A stretch of 64,000 nt of DNA, taken from Actinomadura sp. NBRC 104412 (GTDB lineage Bacteria; Actinomycetota; Actinomycetes; Streptosporangiales; Streptosporangiaceae). The stretch's first letter is position 1, and every line of letters starts with the position of its first letter. Location: assembly GCF_030269515.1 (NCBI RefSeq), contig NZ_BSTM01000005.1, positions 288,357 through 352,356 of the forward strand. Reading direction: 5' to 3'. Positions 1-9,462 of the stretch are shown here, piece by piece. Under the pieces are notes generated by a model. The model saw only the letters and a list, made by a program, of their open reading frames with translations. It was not told where the DNA came from and ran no database searches. The position numbers and the translations under genes are program-made.

Positions 1-219
1 CTGGTCCAGTACCTCGGTGCAGTTGCCCGCGCTGCCCGACACCACGGCCACCCCGATCTCCGCGCGGCGGTACAGGTCGTTGTCGCCGGTCTCGGCGACG
101 GCCACGCCCGGGAACCGCTTGCGGACCTCGGCGATGACGGGACGGACGACCGAGCGCTTCTCCTTGAGCGAGCGGACGTCCCCCAGCAGCAGGTCGAGTG
201 TCAGCGCACCCACGTACAC
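1..219 (-). CDS. ylxP: YlxP / DUF503 family protein, 3' part cut by window edge
   Basis: The reverse strand reads a GTG start (219) then VYVGALTLDLLLGDVRSL followed by KEKRSVVRP, the conserved opening of the DUF503/YlxP family. These are small (about 95-100 residue) proteins encoded directly after infB in actinobacteria and Firmicutes. The first 73 codons are present and the gene continues beyond base 1. The start is preceded by AGAGG (231-235) at about 11 nt. Another in-frame GTG at 231 overlaps that AGAGG and is less likely. The position after infB fits the usual order infB-ylxP-rbfA-truB. The biochemical role is not established; the family is usually linked to ribosome or rRNA metabolism by gene order only. 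Confidence 0.85.
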   Translation of the reverse strand, partial: MYVGALTLDLLLGDVRSLKEKRSVVRPVIAEVRKRFPGVAVAETGDNDLYRRAEIGVAVVSGSAGNCTEVLDQ

Positions 220-635
220 CTGATGGATCACCTCTGATTCAGTTGGGCGCCTCACCGGGAGGCGGCACGGCGGACGAGCGGCCCGGAACGTTCGCGGCCG
301 TCCCGGACGGGGAAGGGGCGCGCCCTGCCTGGCAGGGTATGCCGAACCGGCCTCTCCGGACGAACGGGATCTCCCCGGCCGCACACGGCCATCCGCGTCC
401 CTGGACACCGCGGACCCGGCCTGCCGTACCGGCACGGGCCACGCCCGATCGGGATCGCCGGGTTCCGCGAGGCCGCGGTGGCACGGGCCGGGGACCCCGC
501 GCCGAGAGCGCCGGAACGGGCACGTCCGCGGCGCGGCGCCGAGGCGTGGATCGGGGATCCCGCCCGGCGCCGCGCCGCGGCCCGTCACGACGCTCCCGGA
601 CGGGTCGTCCCGTCCGTCCCGCGGCGGACGAGTGC
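220..635. other. infB-ylxP intergenic region without a supported gene
   Basis: A 416-base gap, long for this operon position. Open frames cross it on both strands, but they are Arg/Pro/Gly-rich composition artefacts with no recognisable motif. The only clear structure is a hairpin just after infB (597-616). The length of the gap and the hairpin suggest that ylxP may have its own promoter here, although I see no convincing -35/-10 pair. Confidence 0.5.
597..616 (-). terminator. Hairpin 20 nt downstream of infB stop
   Basis: CGGACGGG (597-604), loop TCGT, CCCGTCCG (609-616): a perfect 8-bp stem with a 4-nt loop, 20 nt past the infB stop codon in the direction of transcription. No U-tract follows, as is common for stem-loop terminators in high-GC actinobacteria. 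It could equally be a 3'-end stabiliser. Confidence 0.5.
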
Positions 636-3632
636 TCAGTCGCGGGGCTTCTCCCGCATCTCGAAGCACTCGATCACGTCGCCGAGCTTGATGTCGTTGT
701 AGCCGATGCCGATTCCGCACTCGAAGCCCTCGCGGACCTCGGTGGCGTCGTCCTTGAACCGGCGCAGGGACGTCACCGTGAGGTTGTCGGCCACCACCGT
801 GCCGTCGCGGACGAGCCGCGCCTTGGCGTTGCGCTGGATGACGCCCGAGGTGACCATCGAGCCGGCCACGTTGCCGATCCGCGGCACCTTGAAGATCTCG
901 CGGATCTCCGCGGTGCCGAGCTGGACCTCCTCGAACTCCGGCTTCAGCATGCCCTTGAGGGCCGCCTCGACCTCCTCGATCGCCTGGTAGATGACCGAGT
1001 AGAAGCGGATGTCCACGCCCTCGCGGTCGGCCAGCTCCTGCGCGTTGCGCTCGGGCCGCACGTTGAAGCCGATGATCACCGCGCCGTTGGAGGCCAGCGA
1101 CAGGTTGACGTCGTCCTGCGTGATCGCGCCGACGCCGCGGCGGATGACCCGCAGGCTGACGTCCTCGCCGACGTCGATCTTCGACAGCGAGTCCTCCAGG
1201 GCCTCCACCGAGCCGGACACGTCGCCCTTGAGGATGAGCAGCAGCTCCTGCCGCTCGCCCCTCTTCATGAAGTCCTCGAGGGTGACGCTCGGGCGGCTGC
1301 GGATCAGCTCGGCGTTGCGCTTGCGCGTGCTGCGCCGGTCGGCGATCTGGCGGGCCACCCGGTCGTCCTCGACGACCAGGAAGCTGTCGCCGGCGTCCGG
1401 CACCGCGGTCAGGCCGAGCACCTCCACCGGGCGGGACGGGGGCGCTTCGTCGACGTTGTTGCCGTTCTCGTCCAGCATCGCCCTGACCCGGCCGTGCGCC
1501 ACGCCGCAGACGATCGAGTCGCCGACCCGCAGCGTGCCGCGCTGCACCAGCACGGTCGCCACGGTGCCGCGGCCCCGGTCGAGCCGGCCCTCGATGGCCG
1601 AGCCCTGGGCCGGCATGTCCGGGTTGGCCTTGAGGTCCAGCTCGGCGTCGGCGGTCAGGATGATCGCCTCGAGCAGCCCGTCGATGTTGGTGCCCTGGCG
1701 GGCGGAGACGTCGACGAACAGGGTCTGGCCGCCGAACTCCTCCGCGACCAGGCCGTACTCGGTGAGCTGGGCCCGGACCCGCTGCGGGTCCGCGCCGGGC
1801 ACGTCGATCTTGTTGACCGCCACCACGATCGGCACCCCGGCCGCCGTGGCGTGGTCGATCGCCTCGGTGGTCTGCGGCTTGACGCCGTCGTCCGCGGCGA
1901 CCACCAGCACCACCAGGTCGGTGGTGTCGGCACCGCGGGCACGCATGGCGGTGAACGCCTCGTGACCCGGGGTGTCGATGAAGGTGATCCTGCGGTCCTC
2001 GCCGTCGACCTCGGTGTGCACCTGGTAGGCGCCGATGTGCTGGGTGATGCCGCCGGCCTCGCCGGCCTGCACGTTGGCGTGCCGGATGGCGTCCAGCAGC
2101 TTGGTCTTACCGTGGTCGACGTGACCCATGACGGTCACCACCGGCGGGCGCGGACGCAGGTGGCTCTCGTCGCCGTCGTCCTCGCCGTACTCGATGTCGA
2201 AGGACTCGAGCAGCTCGCGGTCCTCGTCCTCGGGGCTGACGACCTGGACGTCGAAGTCCAGCTCGAGCCCCAGCGCCTGGAGGTCGTCCTCCTCCACCGA
2301 CTGGGTGGCGGTGACCATCTTGCCCAGGTGCAGCATGATCTGGACCAGCGAGGCCGGGTTCGCCCCGATCTTCTCGGCGAAGTCGGTGAGCGTGGCGCCC
2401 TGCGGCAGCCGGATCACCTTGCCGTTACCGCGCGGTGCCTGGACGCCACCGATCGCCGGCGCCTGCATCTGGTCGAACTCTTGACGCCGCTGCTTCTTCG
2501 ACTTGCGCCCGCGTGCGGGACGCCCACCGGGACGCCCGAAGGCACCCTGCGTGCCGCCGCGGCCACGGCCACCGCCGCCCGGACGGGGACCGCCGAAGCC
2601 GCCACCGCCACCAGGACGGCCGCCACCGGGACGCGGGCCGCCGAAGCCGCCACCGCCGCCGCCGGGACGCCCGGCACCGGCCGGACGACCGCCGCCGGGA
2701 CGGCCACCGCCGCCCGGACGCGGGCCGCCGGGGCCACCGCCACGCCCTGGGGCGGACGGCCGCGAGGACGGCATGTTCATCGGGCTGGGCCGCGGGCCGC
2801 CCGCGGGGCGCGGCGGCATGTTGCCCGGGCTCGGGCGGGGGCCGCCGGCACCGGGACCGCCGGGACGCGGGCCCGCCGGACGCGGGCCGCCGGGACGGTC
2901 GCCGGAGCGCTCGCCGCCCGGACGCGGGCCGGGACGCGGACCCTGACCCGGCCTGGGCGCCTGGCCCATGCCGGTGTTGGTCGAGCTGAACGGGTTGTTG
3001 CCCGGACGCGGGCCACCGGGGCCGCGGCCGCCGCCACCGGCACCCGGCCGGGGGCCGGGACGCGGGCCCGGCTTGGGCGCGCGCGGGCCGGGACGCGGGC
3101 CGCCGTCGCGGGGGCCGCCGTCACGGCCGCCCACAGGGCCGCCACCGGGCGCCTTCGGTACGGGCGGCGCGGGGGAAGCCGAAGCGGCGGGCGTCACAGG
3201 CTGGCTGGGCGCGGGCGGGACCGGACCAGGACGCGGCCCCGGACGGGGCGCGGCGCCCTGGCCGCCGCCCTGGCCTCCCGGACCGGCGGGGCCGGGCCTG
3301 GGCGCGGACGGACGCGGGGCCTGCGGCTTGGGCGGTGCCGGACGGGCACCGCGCTGGGCGCCCGAAGGCGCCGAAGCGGCCGCGCCGCCCTGTCCCTGCC
3401 GCGGCGCCTGCGGGCGCGGGGCGGGACGCTTGGACGCGACCTTCTTATCCCCCTGCTTGGCGGGGGCGGATGAAGAATTGGAGAAAGCTTCTGTGAGCCT
3501 GCGAACGACCGGCGCCTCGATCGTGGAGGACGCCGACCGCACGAACTCGCCCATTTCGTTGAGCTTGGCCATGACGACCTTGCTCTCTACACCGAACTCC
3601 TTGGCGAGCTCGTAAACCCGGACCTTCGCCAC
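636..3632 (-). CDS. infB: Translation initiation factor IF-2
   Basis: 998 residues. IF-2 is the GTPase that places initiator fMet-tRNA on the 30S subunit. The N terminus (1-52, [18 protein letters not shown]) is an IF2_N domain. Residues about 55-395 are an enormous G/P/R/A-rich low-complexity stretch typical of actinobacterial IF-2. A second IF2_N-type domain ([20 protein letters not shown]) lies at about 403-460. The G domain begins near residue 500 with [10 protein letters not shown] (G1), followed by [10 protein letters not shown] (G2), DTPGHEAF (G3), NKID (G4) and SARQG (G5). Domains II, III and IV follow to the end. The gene lies downstream of ylxR in the nusA operon. The low-complexity DNA keeps long false open frames on the other strand. 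Confidence 0.98.
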   Translation of the reverse strand: MAKVRVYELAKEFGVESKVVMAKLNEMGEFVRSASSTIEAPVVRRLTEAFSNSSSAPAKQGDKKVASKRPAPRPQAPRQGQGGAAASAPSGAQRGARPAPPKPQAPRPSAPRPGPAGPGGQGGGQGAAPRPGPRPGPVPPAPSQPVTPAASASPAPPVPKAPGGGPVGGRDGGPRDGGPRPGPRAPKPGPRPGPRPGAGGGGRGPGGPRPGNNPFSSTNTGMGQAPRPGQGPRPGPRPGGERSGDRPGGPRPAGPRPGGPGAGGPRPSPGNMPPRPAGGPRPSPMNMPSSRPSAPGRGGGPGGPRPGGGGRPGGGRPAGAGRPGGGGGGFGGPRPGGGRPGGGGGFGGPRPGGGGRGRGGTQGAFGRPGGRPARGRKSKKQRRQEFDQMQAPAIGGVQAPRGNGKVIRLPQGATLTDFAEKIGANPASLVQIMLHLGKMVTATQSVEEDDLQALGLELDFDVQVVSPEDEDRELLESFDIEYGEDDGDESHLRPRPPVVTVMGHVDHGKTKLLDAIRHANVQAGEAGGITQHIGAYQVHTEVDGEDRRITFIDTPGHEAFTAMRARGADTTDLVVLVVAADDGVKPQTTEAIDHATAAGVPIVVAVNKIDVPGADPQRVRAQLTEYGLVAEEFGGQTLFVDVSARQGTNIDGLLEAIILTADAELDLKANPDMPAQGSAIEGRLDRGRGTVATVLVQRGTLRVGDSIVCGVAHGRVRAMLDENGNNVDEAPPSRPVEVLGLTAVPDAGDSFLVVEDDRVARQIADRRSTRKRNAELIRSRPSVTLEDFMKRGERQELLLILKGDVSGSVEALEDSLSKIDVGEDVSLRVIRRGVGAITQDDVNLSLASNGAVIIGFNVRPERNAQELADREGVDIRFYSVIYQAIEEVEAALKGMLKPEFEEVQLGTAEIREIFKVPRIGNVAGSMVTSGVIQRNAKARLVRDGTVVADNLTVTSLRRFKDDATEVREGFECGIGIGYNDIKLGDVIECFEMREKPRD

Positions 3633-3740
3633 TGCACTCCCTACTCGGCCCGGGGGTGCGGCCTCCGGGCCGTCGCTAACTTGCCGTACTCATCGCGGCG
3701 TGCTCATCGAGCGCTCATAGCAATCTCGACCTGCTTCCGA

Positions 3741-4082
3741 CTAGACGTCGCTTACCATTCGGCCATCCTGCTGCCGCGGCGCCGGGGCCGCAAGTCCGTC
3801 GCGCAGCACACCGGTGTCGAGCGGCCCCGCCAGGCGAAAGGCCCGGGGGAACGCCCGACGTCGCTCAGCGAGCTCGAGACATCCCAGGTCGGGATGCAGA
3901 TGCGCACCCCGGCCCGGCAGCCGTCCCGCGGGATCGGGGACGATCACGCCCTCGACCACCACCAGACGCAGCAGGTCGGTCTTGGCCGCGCGGACCCGGC
4001 AGCCCACACAGGTGCGCTGGGGGACCGTACGGCCACGTGAGGGAAGTCTACCGCGCCGAGGCGTCGGCGTGACCTGTCGCAT
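3741..4082 (-). CDS. ylxR: YlxR family RNA-binding protein
   Basis: 113 residues with the YlxR signature RTCVGCRVRAAKTDLLRLV, then PDPAGRLPGRGAHLHPDLGC and RRRAFPRAFR. YlxR (DUF448) is a small basic nucleic-acid-binding protein found between nusA and infB in nearly all actinobacteria. I chose ATG 4082 because GAGGAG lies just upstream. An in-frame ATG at 4124 would add 14 residues (MKRPDPAK...) but has only a weak ribosome-binding site. About 108 nt separate it from infB and 186 nt from nusA. Confidence 0.9.
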   Translation of the reverse strand: MRQVTPTPRRGRLPSRGRTVPQRTCVGCRVRAAKTDLLRLVVVEGVIVPDPAGRLPGRGAHLHPDLGCLELAERRRAFPRAFRLAGPLDTGVLRDGLAAPAPRQQDGRMVSDV

Positions 4083-4268
4083 GCGCTCCTCATGATCCAA
4101 TTTCGCCGGATCCGGCCGTTTCATTCCGTTTAGGATCGCCGACGACCGTATAACGCCTCGTGCGGCCCCGCTATGCCCGGGGCCGGACCGGGAGCGGACG
4201 CGTCCGGCCCTGCGCGGCACGTACCACCAGGCGCGGTAGGGCCAGGCGGTAGGGCCACGCGGGGACGG

Positions 4269-5324
4269 CTAGGACTGGGCCTGGGCGGTGCCGTCGCCGG
4301 TGGCGGCCTCGGATGGGGACGGGGACGCCTGGGCGGGCCGCTCGACCTGCCGCTCGACCTGTTCGGTGTCGGACCGGATGTCGATCCGCCAGCCGGTCAG
4401 CCGGGCGGCCAGCCGGGCGTTCTGCCCCTCCTTGCCGATCGCCAGCGAGAGCTGGTAGTCGGGCACGATCACCCGGGCGACCCGCGCGTCGGGATCGACC
4501 ACCTCGACCGCGGAGACCCGCGCCGGGGACAGCGCGTTGCCCACGAACTCGGCCGGGTCCTCGGACCAGTCCACGATGTCGATCTTCTCGCCGCGCAGCT
4601 CGTGCATCACGTTGCGGACGCGGCTGCCGAGCGGGCCGATGCAGGCGCCCTTGGCGTTCACCCCCGGCTTGCGGGAGCGCACCGCGATCTTGGTGCGGTG
4701 TCCCGCCTCGCGGGCGATCGCGGCGATCTCGACGGTGCCGTCGGCGATCTCGGGCACCTCCAGGGCGAACAGCTTGCGGACCAGGTTGGGGTGGGTCCGC
4801 GACAACTGCACCGAGGGGCCGCGGTGGCCCTTGCGCACCTGCACGACGTAGGCCCTCAGGCGATCGCCGTGGTCGTAGGACTCGCCGGGCACCTGCTCCT
4901 GCGGAGGCACCACCGCCTCGATCTTGCCGAGGTCCACCAGCACGTTCCGCGGGTCCTTGCCCTGCTGGATGATGCCGGAGACGATGTCGCCCTCGCGGCC
5001 GGCGTACTCGCCGAAGGTGAGCTCGTCCTCGGCGTCCCGCAGCCGCTGCAGGATCACCTGCTTGGCCGTGGTCGCCGCGATCCGGCCGAACCCCGTCGGG
5101 GTGTCGTCGTATTCCCTGATGGGCTCGCCCGACTCGTCGGTCTCGGTCGCCCACACGGTGACGTGGCCGGTGTCGCGGTCGAGCTCGACCCGCGCCTTAG
5201 GGGCCGCGCCCTCGGTGCGGTTGTAGGCGATCAGCAGGGCGTCTTCGATGGCCTTGACGGCCACGTCGAGCGAGATGTCCTTCTCGCTCTCCAGGCTCCG
5301 CAAAGCGGTCATGTCGATGTCCAC
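4269..5324 (-). CDS. nusA: Transcription termination/antitermination factor NusA
   Basis: 351 residues. NusA binds RNA polymerase and nascent RNA. The protein starts [31 protein letters not shown] (NusA N domain, 1-110), then S1 (about 120-190; [11 protein letters not shown]), KH1 (about 200-275; [20 protein letters not shown]) and KH2 (about 275-330; [22 protein letters not shown]). A short low-complexity tail replaces the acidic repeats of enterobacterial NusA, as usual in actinobacteria. GTG 5324 is chosen because it follows GAGGGGGG, and that Shine-Dalgarno sequence lies against the rimP stop codon (TAG, 5338-5340), suggesting coupled translation. An ATG four codons later (5312) is the alternative. 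Confidence 0.97.
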   Translation of the reverse strand: MDIDMTALRSLESEKDISLDVAVKAIEDALLIAYNRTEGAAPKARVELDRDTGHVTVWATETDESGEPIREYDDTPTGFGRIAATTAKQVILQRLRDAEDELTFGEYAGREGDIVSGIIQQGKDPRNVLVDLGKIEAVVPPQEQVPGESYDHGDRLRAYVVQVRKGHRGPSVQLSRTHPNLVRKLFALEVPEIADGTVEIAAIAREAGHRTKIAVRSRKPGVNAKGACIGPLGSRVRNVMHELRGEKIDIVDWSEDPAEFVGNALSPARVSAVEVVDPDARVARVIVPDYQLSLAIGKEGQNARLAARLTGWRIDIRSDTEQVERQVERPAQASPSPSEAATGDGTAQAQS

Positions 5325-5337
5325 GAGGTTCCCCCCT

Positions 5338-6087
5338 CTAATCCGGCCTGGCCGGCGAACAGGTATCCGGCCTGGCCGGCGAACAGGTGTCCGGCTCGGC
5401 CGGAGAACGCGGTTCCGCGGCGTCACCGGCGGCCGCGCCGGCGGCGGGGCGGAACTCCACCTGCACCCTGCCGCGGCCCAGCTCACCGAGAGCGAACCGG
5501 CGCCTGGTCGTCTTCGGCTGCGGGCCGCCCTTGCCGGGCCCCTTGCCGGGCCCCTTGCCAGGTCCCTGGGAGCCCTTCGGCCCGCCCTTGGCGGTCGTGA
5601 CGACGTCGATCACGACTCCCTCGTCGTCGGCCTCGACCACCCGGCCCTCGATCTGGCCGCCCTCGGCCAGCGGGGCCACCACCAGCCGCCCGGCGGCGCG
5701 GCGCCAGTGCCGGGGCTCGGTGAGGGGGCGGTCGACGCCGGGCGAGGTCACCTCGAGCACGTACGGCCCGGCGCCCATGACGTCGGAGGCGTCGAGCAGG
5801 TCGGAGGCTGTCCGGCTGAGCACGGTGATGTCGTCGAGGCTCACGCCGCCGTCGGCGTCCACCACGATCCGCACCAGCCGCCGCCTCCCGGCGGGCCGCA
5901 CGTCGACCTCCTCCAGGTCGAAGCCGGCTTCGGTGACGGCGGGCGCCAGCAGCCTCCGCAGCGCGGCCACCGTCTCCGCCCGGCCCACGGCGGCGGAGGC
6001 GCCGTTGCCGCTCCGGTGGTCGCGGTGGTCGCGGCTCCGGCCGTCGTGGCCCCGGTGAGCGCGTCCACCGCCGGACTCCCCGCCCAT
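5338..6087 (-). CDS. rimP: Ribosome maturation factor RimP with repetitive C-terminal tail
   Basis: 249 residues, long for RimP (usually about 150-190). The core (about 40-165) contains the RimP signature: [36 protein letters not shown] and [16 protein letters not shown]. RimP assists 30S maturation. The ATG at 6087 follows AGAGGAGGT. Two extra low-complexity elements are inserted: a [13 protein letters not shown] run and a C-terminal octapeptide repeat RPDTCSPA, encoded by a 24-bp tandem DNA repeat. The gene heads the nusA-infB operon and is divergent from the ferritin-like gene at 6287. Confidence 0.95.
   Translation of the reverse strand: MGGESGGGRAHRGHDGRSRDHRDHRSGNGASAAVGRAETVAALRRLLAPAVTEAGFDLEEVDVRPAGRRRLVRIVVDADGGVSLDDITVLSRTASDLLDASDVMGAGPYVLEVTSPGVDRPLTEPRHWRRAAGRLVVAPLAEGGQIEGRVVEADDEGVVIDVVTTAKGGPKGSQGPGKGPGKGPGKGGPQPKTTRRRFALGELGRGRVQVEFRPAAGAAAGDAAEPRSPAEPDTCSPARPDTCSPARPD
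5341..5412. repeat. 24-bp tandem repeat, three units, at the rimP 3' end
   Basis: Units 5341-5364 and 5365-5388 are identical (both begin ATCCGGCCTGGCCGGCGAAC); unit 5389-5412 is a diverged copy. The period is a multiple of three, so rimP gains in-frame copies of RPDTCSPA. It lies directly upstream of the nusA ribosome-binding site. Confidence 0.9.
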
Positions 6088-6286
6088 GGGACCTCCTCTG
6101 AGTTGTGCGGGCATCGCCGCGTATTGCCTGCCCTTCGCGTCGCTCTTCAAGACTATCGACAGCCGGGCACCTCAGCGGCCTTTCGGAGAGGTCACCGGCG
6201 CGCCGGATATGGAATGCTTGAGCTGGCCCGATGGGCGCATCGCTCGTCGCGGCCCGGCAGCGCCACGAAGTCGATCAGGAGCCAGG

Positions 6287-6832
6287 TTGCCAGGGGCGGG
6301 ACCGCGGGACGGCCCGGCGTCCGCCGCCGTGTCCCGGCGCGCGGTCGTGGGAGGCGGTGCCGCACTGGCCGTGCCGCTGCTCGCCGGTTGCGAAGGCGGC
6401 GACGGTGACCCGGGGGACGGGCGCGCCCAAGCGCCCGACCCGGCCGTACCGCTTCTCTTAGGGGTCATGGCTGCCGAGCGGGATCTCATCGCTTTGTACG
6501 AGGCGGCCCGCCGCTCTCATGCGTCGCTGGCGCGGCATCTCGACCGTCCGCTCGCCCACCACCGGGAGCATCTGGCCGTGCTGCGCCGCCACTACGTCCC
6601 CGGGAGGGGCGCCCGCGCACACGAGGGCGGCGCGCTCCCGGCGCCGCGCGTCGTCCAGGCACCGGGTAAGGCGTCCGAGGCGTTGAAGGAGTTACGCGAA
6701 GCGGAGGCCAGGGCCGCCGCCGCCCGGGTGGCCGAGGTCTCCAGGGCCACGCCGGGCCTGGCCCAGCTCCTGGCGAGCATCGGTGCGTGCGAGGCCGGCC
6801 ACGCGGCGGTTCTTTCCAGGGTGAAGCCGTGA
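6287..6832 (+). CDS. Ferritin-like putative lipoprotein
   Basis: About 181 residues if translated from TTG 6287, which has AGGAG five bases upstream. The N terminus is a twin-arginine-like lipoprotein signal: SRRAVVGGGAALAVPLLAGC with lipobox LAGC (Cys about 35). The rest is an Ala-rich helical region (LLLGVMAAERDLIALYEAARR, HREHLAVLRRHY, ACEAGHAAVL) with E/H pairs that resemble a ferritin-like four-helix bundle. It overlaps the next gene by 4 bp (GTGA), and the two are probably partners. A GTG inside the signal (V of AVSRRAVV) is an alternative start. Proteins of this type sit next to rimP in Streptomyces relatives. The biochemical function is unknown. Confidence 0.65.
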   Translation: MPGAGPRDGPASAAVSRRAVVGGGAALAVPLLAGCEGGDGDPGDGRAQAPDPAVPLLLGVMAAERDLIALYEAARRSHASLARHLDRPLAHHREHLAVLRRHYVPGRGARAHEGGALPAPRVVQAPGKASEALKELREAEARAAAARVAEVSRATPGLAQLLASIGACEAGHAAVLSRVKP

Positions 6833-7275
6833 CTTCGGTGGACGCGCTACAGGCCGCTCTGCGCGCCGAACACGCGGCGGTGTACGGGTACGGGGTCGTG
6901 GGCGCACGGGTGCGGGGCGCGCTCCAGCGCAGGGCCAGGACGCTCTGGAACATCCACCGCGCCCAACGGGACGCCTTGGCCGCCCGCATCACCGCACTGG
7001 GCGCCGAGCCGGAAGCGGCGGCGGTCGCCTACACGCTGCCGGCGCCGGTCACGTCCACCCGTAGCGCCGCGCGGGTCGCCGCCGTCCTGGAGGACGACCT
7101 TGTGACCGCCTACGCGGGCTTGGCGGGGTCGCCCGATGCGGCGCTCCGTACGCTCGCGGCGCGCGCCATGCAGGACGCCATGGCCAGGGCCGTGCGCTGG
7201 CGGGCCGATGCGGGACGGCCCACCTCGCCGTCGTCCGCGTTCCCAGGTCTGCCGCCGCACGCCCTGGGCGGCTGA
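6829..7275 (+). CDS. DUF4439 ferritin-like protein
   Basis: 148 residues, GTG start overlapping the upstream stop (GTGA). The sequence ALQAALRAEHAAVYGYGVVGARVRG, then HRAQRDALAARI and AVAYTLPAPVTS followed by LEDDLVTAYAGL, matches what I know of the DUF4439 family. These are cytosolic four-helix ferritin-like proteins encoded next to rimP in actinobacteria. The role is unknown; the paired lipoprotein suggests a membrane-associated partner. It converges with the hydrolase at 7278 with only 2 bases between. Confidence 0.8.
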   Translation: MTSVDALQAALRAEHAAVYGYGVVGARVRGALQRRARTLWNIHRAQRDALAARITALGAEPEAAAVAYTLPAPVTSTRSAARVAAVLEDDLVTAYAGLAGSPDAALRTLAARAMQDAMARAVRWRADAGRPTSPSSAFPGLPPHALGG

Positions 7276-7277
7276 GT

Positions 7278-8531
7278 TCAGGCGAGGCCGCGGTTCATCG
7301 CGATGAGGCGGTCGAGCACCTTCGGGTCGAGGGACAGGCCGTTGTGGGCGTACTCGTTGGTGACCCAGGTGCGCAGGCCCTTGATGGACGCGGCCGTCCG
7401 CATCGACTGCTCCCGGTCCACGTACATGTCGTCGTAGTACACCGCCGCCACGACCGGGACGGTGTTGGCGGCGAGTCGCCCCACGTCGTACAGGGCGGGC
7501 CAGTCCTCGTACCGGGCCAGGAGTTCCGCGCACTCCTTGAGGGGGCGCAGCGCCGGGTCCTCGTCGAAGAACCAGGGGTAGATCATCTCGCCGTAGAGGA
7601 GCGACTCGTCCTCGAACTCGGGGAACTCGCCCAGGACGCGCTGGGCGGACCAGTTCGAGGCCGTTCCCTGGCAGTAGATCGCCTCGTGGAGCAGCGCGTA
7701 CAGGGGGTGGTGCGCGTAGGTGACCCACTCGTCCACGGTGCGCAGGAACGTGTCGGACAGCTCCGTCCCGGCGAACGCCTCTTCCAGGAGGTAGTGCAGG
7801 CCGTCGAACCGGGCGGACGAGCCGAGGGCGATCCCGACCGTGCGCAGCCTGCGGGGCGTGAGCCGTTCACCGCCGGGGAGCCGCACGTCGTTGCCGTCCA
7901 GGTGCTCCAGCACCCGGTCGAGCGCCGCGCGGTCGCCGGGGTAGCGCGCGAAGTACCGCTCGGCGGCGGCCCGGACCCGCGGGTAGGCGGCCCGGTAGAC
8001 CTCGTCCGGCCCGCCGGTCAGGTTGGGCAGGCCGCCGGTGATGAACGCCTCCCGCAGCCCGTCCGGTGCCAGGGACAGGTAGGTGACCGTGCAGAAGCCG
8101 CCGTAGCTCTGGCCCAGGACGCTCCACGGGCGGTCGCCGTTCAGGGTGCGGCGCAGCAGTTCGGCGTCCCGGACGATCGAGTCGGCCCGGAAATGCCGGA
8201 GGTAGTCGGCCGCCTCGGCCGGGTCGGCGGGCAGGGTCCGCCGGTTGGCCGGGGTGCTGCGCCCGGTGCCGCGCTGGTCGAGGAGGAGCACCCGGTAGTC
8301 GCGCAGGGCCCGTTCAAGCCAGGCCCCGCCCTCCCCTGGGCGCGTCGCCTTGTGCCCAGGCCCGCCCTGGAGGAACAGCAGCCAGGGCAGGTCCTCCCCC
8401 TCCTTGTCGGGGGCCACGACTTCCCGTGCGTAGACCTCGATCGTCCGTCCGTGGGGGTCGTCGTGGTCGAGGGGGACCTCCAGGACGTGGTCGGTGCACA
8501 CGAAGCCGGGGCGGCGGAACGTAACAGGCAT
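7278..8531 (-). CDS. Alpha/beta-fold hydrolase, proline iminopeptidase-like (S33)
   Basis: 417 residues. An oxyanion-loop motif LQGGPG (about residue 54) and LLLDQRGTGRST are followed by the nucleophile elbow GQSYGG (Ser about 141), the arrangement of prolyl aminopeptidases and related S33 peptidases. The lid and C terminus (YDVGRLAANTVPVVAAVYYDDMYVD) complete the fold. The product probably removes N-terminal proline or hydrolyses small amides or esters in the cytosol; no signal peptide is present. ATG 8531 is used. The HAD gene lies 75 nt upstream on the same strand. Confidence 0.85.
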   Translation of the reverse strand: MPVTFRRPGFVCTDHVLEVPLDHDDPHGRTIEVYAREVVAPDKEGEDLPWLLFLQGGPGHKATRPGEGGAWLERALRDYRVLLLDQRGTGRSTPANRRTLPADPAEAADYLRHFRADSIVRDAELLRRTLNGDRPWSVLGQSYGGFCTVTYLSLAPDGLREAFITGGLPNLTGGPDEVYRAAYPRVRAAAERYFARYPGDRAALDRVLEHLDGNDVRLPGGERLTPRRLRTVGIALGSSARFDGLHYLLEEAFAGTELSDTFLRTVDEWVTYAHHPLYALLHEAIYCQGTASNWSAQRVLGEFPEFEDESLLYGEMIYPWFFDEDPALRPLKECAELLARYEDWPALYDVGRLAANTVPVVAAVYYDDMYVDREQSMRTAASIKGLRTWVTNEYAHNGLSLDPKVLDRLIAMNRGLA

Positions 8532-8606
8532 GCCTCAACTATCGCGGCACGCGGGCCGTGCCCAGCCCTGCGGCCCCTCAAGCGTGCTCAGCCCCCTCGG
8601 GCGTGC

Positions 8607-9302
8607 TCAGGCCCCTGACGACCAGCGGTCCACATGGTGGAGCAGCTCGTCCAGGCTCTTGATGACCGCGTCGGGGGTGACCGTGTCCCAGGCCGGAACG
8701 CGGCTGTTGGGGACGAGCACGCCCCGCAGCCCCGCCGACTTGGCGCCGTGGATGTCGTCGTAGGGACGGTCTCCGACGTACACGCAGGCGGATGGGTCGT
8801 CCACGCCGACGGCGGCCATCGCGGCGCGGAACGCCTCGGCGTGCGGCTTGGTCCACGGTATCTCGCTGGAGTAGACGGCCCCGTCGAGGAGGTCGAGCAC
8901 CCCGTCCCTGGCGAAGATGCGCTCGTGCCAGTCGCGTGACCACATCGTGTTGGACAGCACCCCGACCTTGATGCCGCGCTCGCGCAGCTCGCGGAGGACG
9001 CCGGGCGCCGCCGGATCGGTGAACGTGTGCGGGGTCCAGACCTCGAACTGGGTGGCCAGCATGGCCTCGGTGGGCTCCACTCCGGCGAGCGCGAACACCT
9101 CGTCCAGGGTCGCGCTGCGATGCTCGTCCCTGCCGCGCCGCCACAGCTCGTCCTCCGCGTCCAGGAGCGCCTTGGCCACCTCCTCGACACGGTCGGGGTC
9201 GAGGTGCGCGGCGCAGATCCGCCGCCACATCTCGCCGAGCTCGATGTCGTGCCAGGGGGTGAGGGTGCCACCCCAGTCGAAGATCACCGCCGATACCGCC
9301 AT
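8607..9302 (-). CDS. HAD-superfamily hydrolase
   Basis: 231 residues. Motif I is FDWGGTLTP, motif II is VGVLSNT, then the KP Lys motif (PWTKPHAEAF) and motif IV VYVGDRPYDDIHGA. The cap is helical (class IA). In motif I the second aspartate of DxDxT is replaced by Gly (DWGGT), which would weaken general acid/base catalysis if the usual mechanism applies; many actinobacterial HAD proteins share this. The substrate is unknown. ATG 9302 gives the usual family start (MAVSAVIFDW). Confidence 0.85.
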   Translation of the reverse strand: MAVSAVIFDWGGTLTPWHDIELGEMWRRICAAHLDPDRVEEVAKALLDAEDELWRRGRDEHRSATLDEVFALAGVEPTEAMLATQFEVWTPHTFTDPAAPGVLRELRERGIKVGVLSNTMWSRDWHERIFARDGVLDLLDGAVYSSEIPWTKPHAEAFRAAMAAVGVDDPSACVYVGDRPYDDIHGAKSAGLRGVLVPNSRVPAWDTVTPDAVIKSLDELLHHVDRWSSGA

Positions 9303-9383
9303 GCCCGGATGGTAACGGCGGTTTCCACCGATTCCGGACGGGTTTTCGGCGGGGCCGCGGCACCCCGGAGGCCGCGCGACGAC

Positions 9384-9412
9384 TTGTTGCCGTGGTCGGC
9401 TGCTGATAATCT
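9384..9412 (+). promoter_or_regulatory. Promoter of LLM1-PaaK-like-FadD operon
   Basis: A -35 TTGTTG (9384-9389), 17-nt spacer, and -10 TAATCT (9407-9412). The operator palindrome starts one base after the -10 box. Predicted by eye from consensus only. Confidence 0.6.
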
Positions 9413-9413
9413 C

Positions 9414-9429
9414 CCAAGCGAGCGCTTGG
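9414..9429. promoter_or_regulatory. KstR2-like operator (site 1)
   Basis: CCAAGCGAGCGCTTGG, a perfect 7+2+7 palindrome (CCAAGCG / CGCTTGG) placed over the expected transcription start of the operon at 9463. It belongs to the set of nine related sites in this window. Confidence 0.75.
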
Positions 9430-9462
9430 TCATATGGTCGCACAGCATCACCGGAGGCTCGA

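Noticed and set aside
239..523. 94-codon minus-strand frame between infB and ylxP
   Set aside because: Arg/Pro/Gly-rich with no motif or ribosome-binding site; typical of random open frames at this GC content.
198..3473. 1091-codon open frame on the plus strand opposite infB
   Set aside because: It mirrors infB codon bias and its G/P/R-rich DNA; the sequence is low complexity without motifs, while IF-2 on the other strand is unmistakable.
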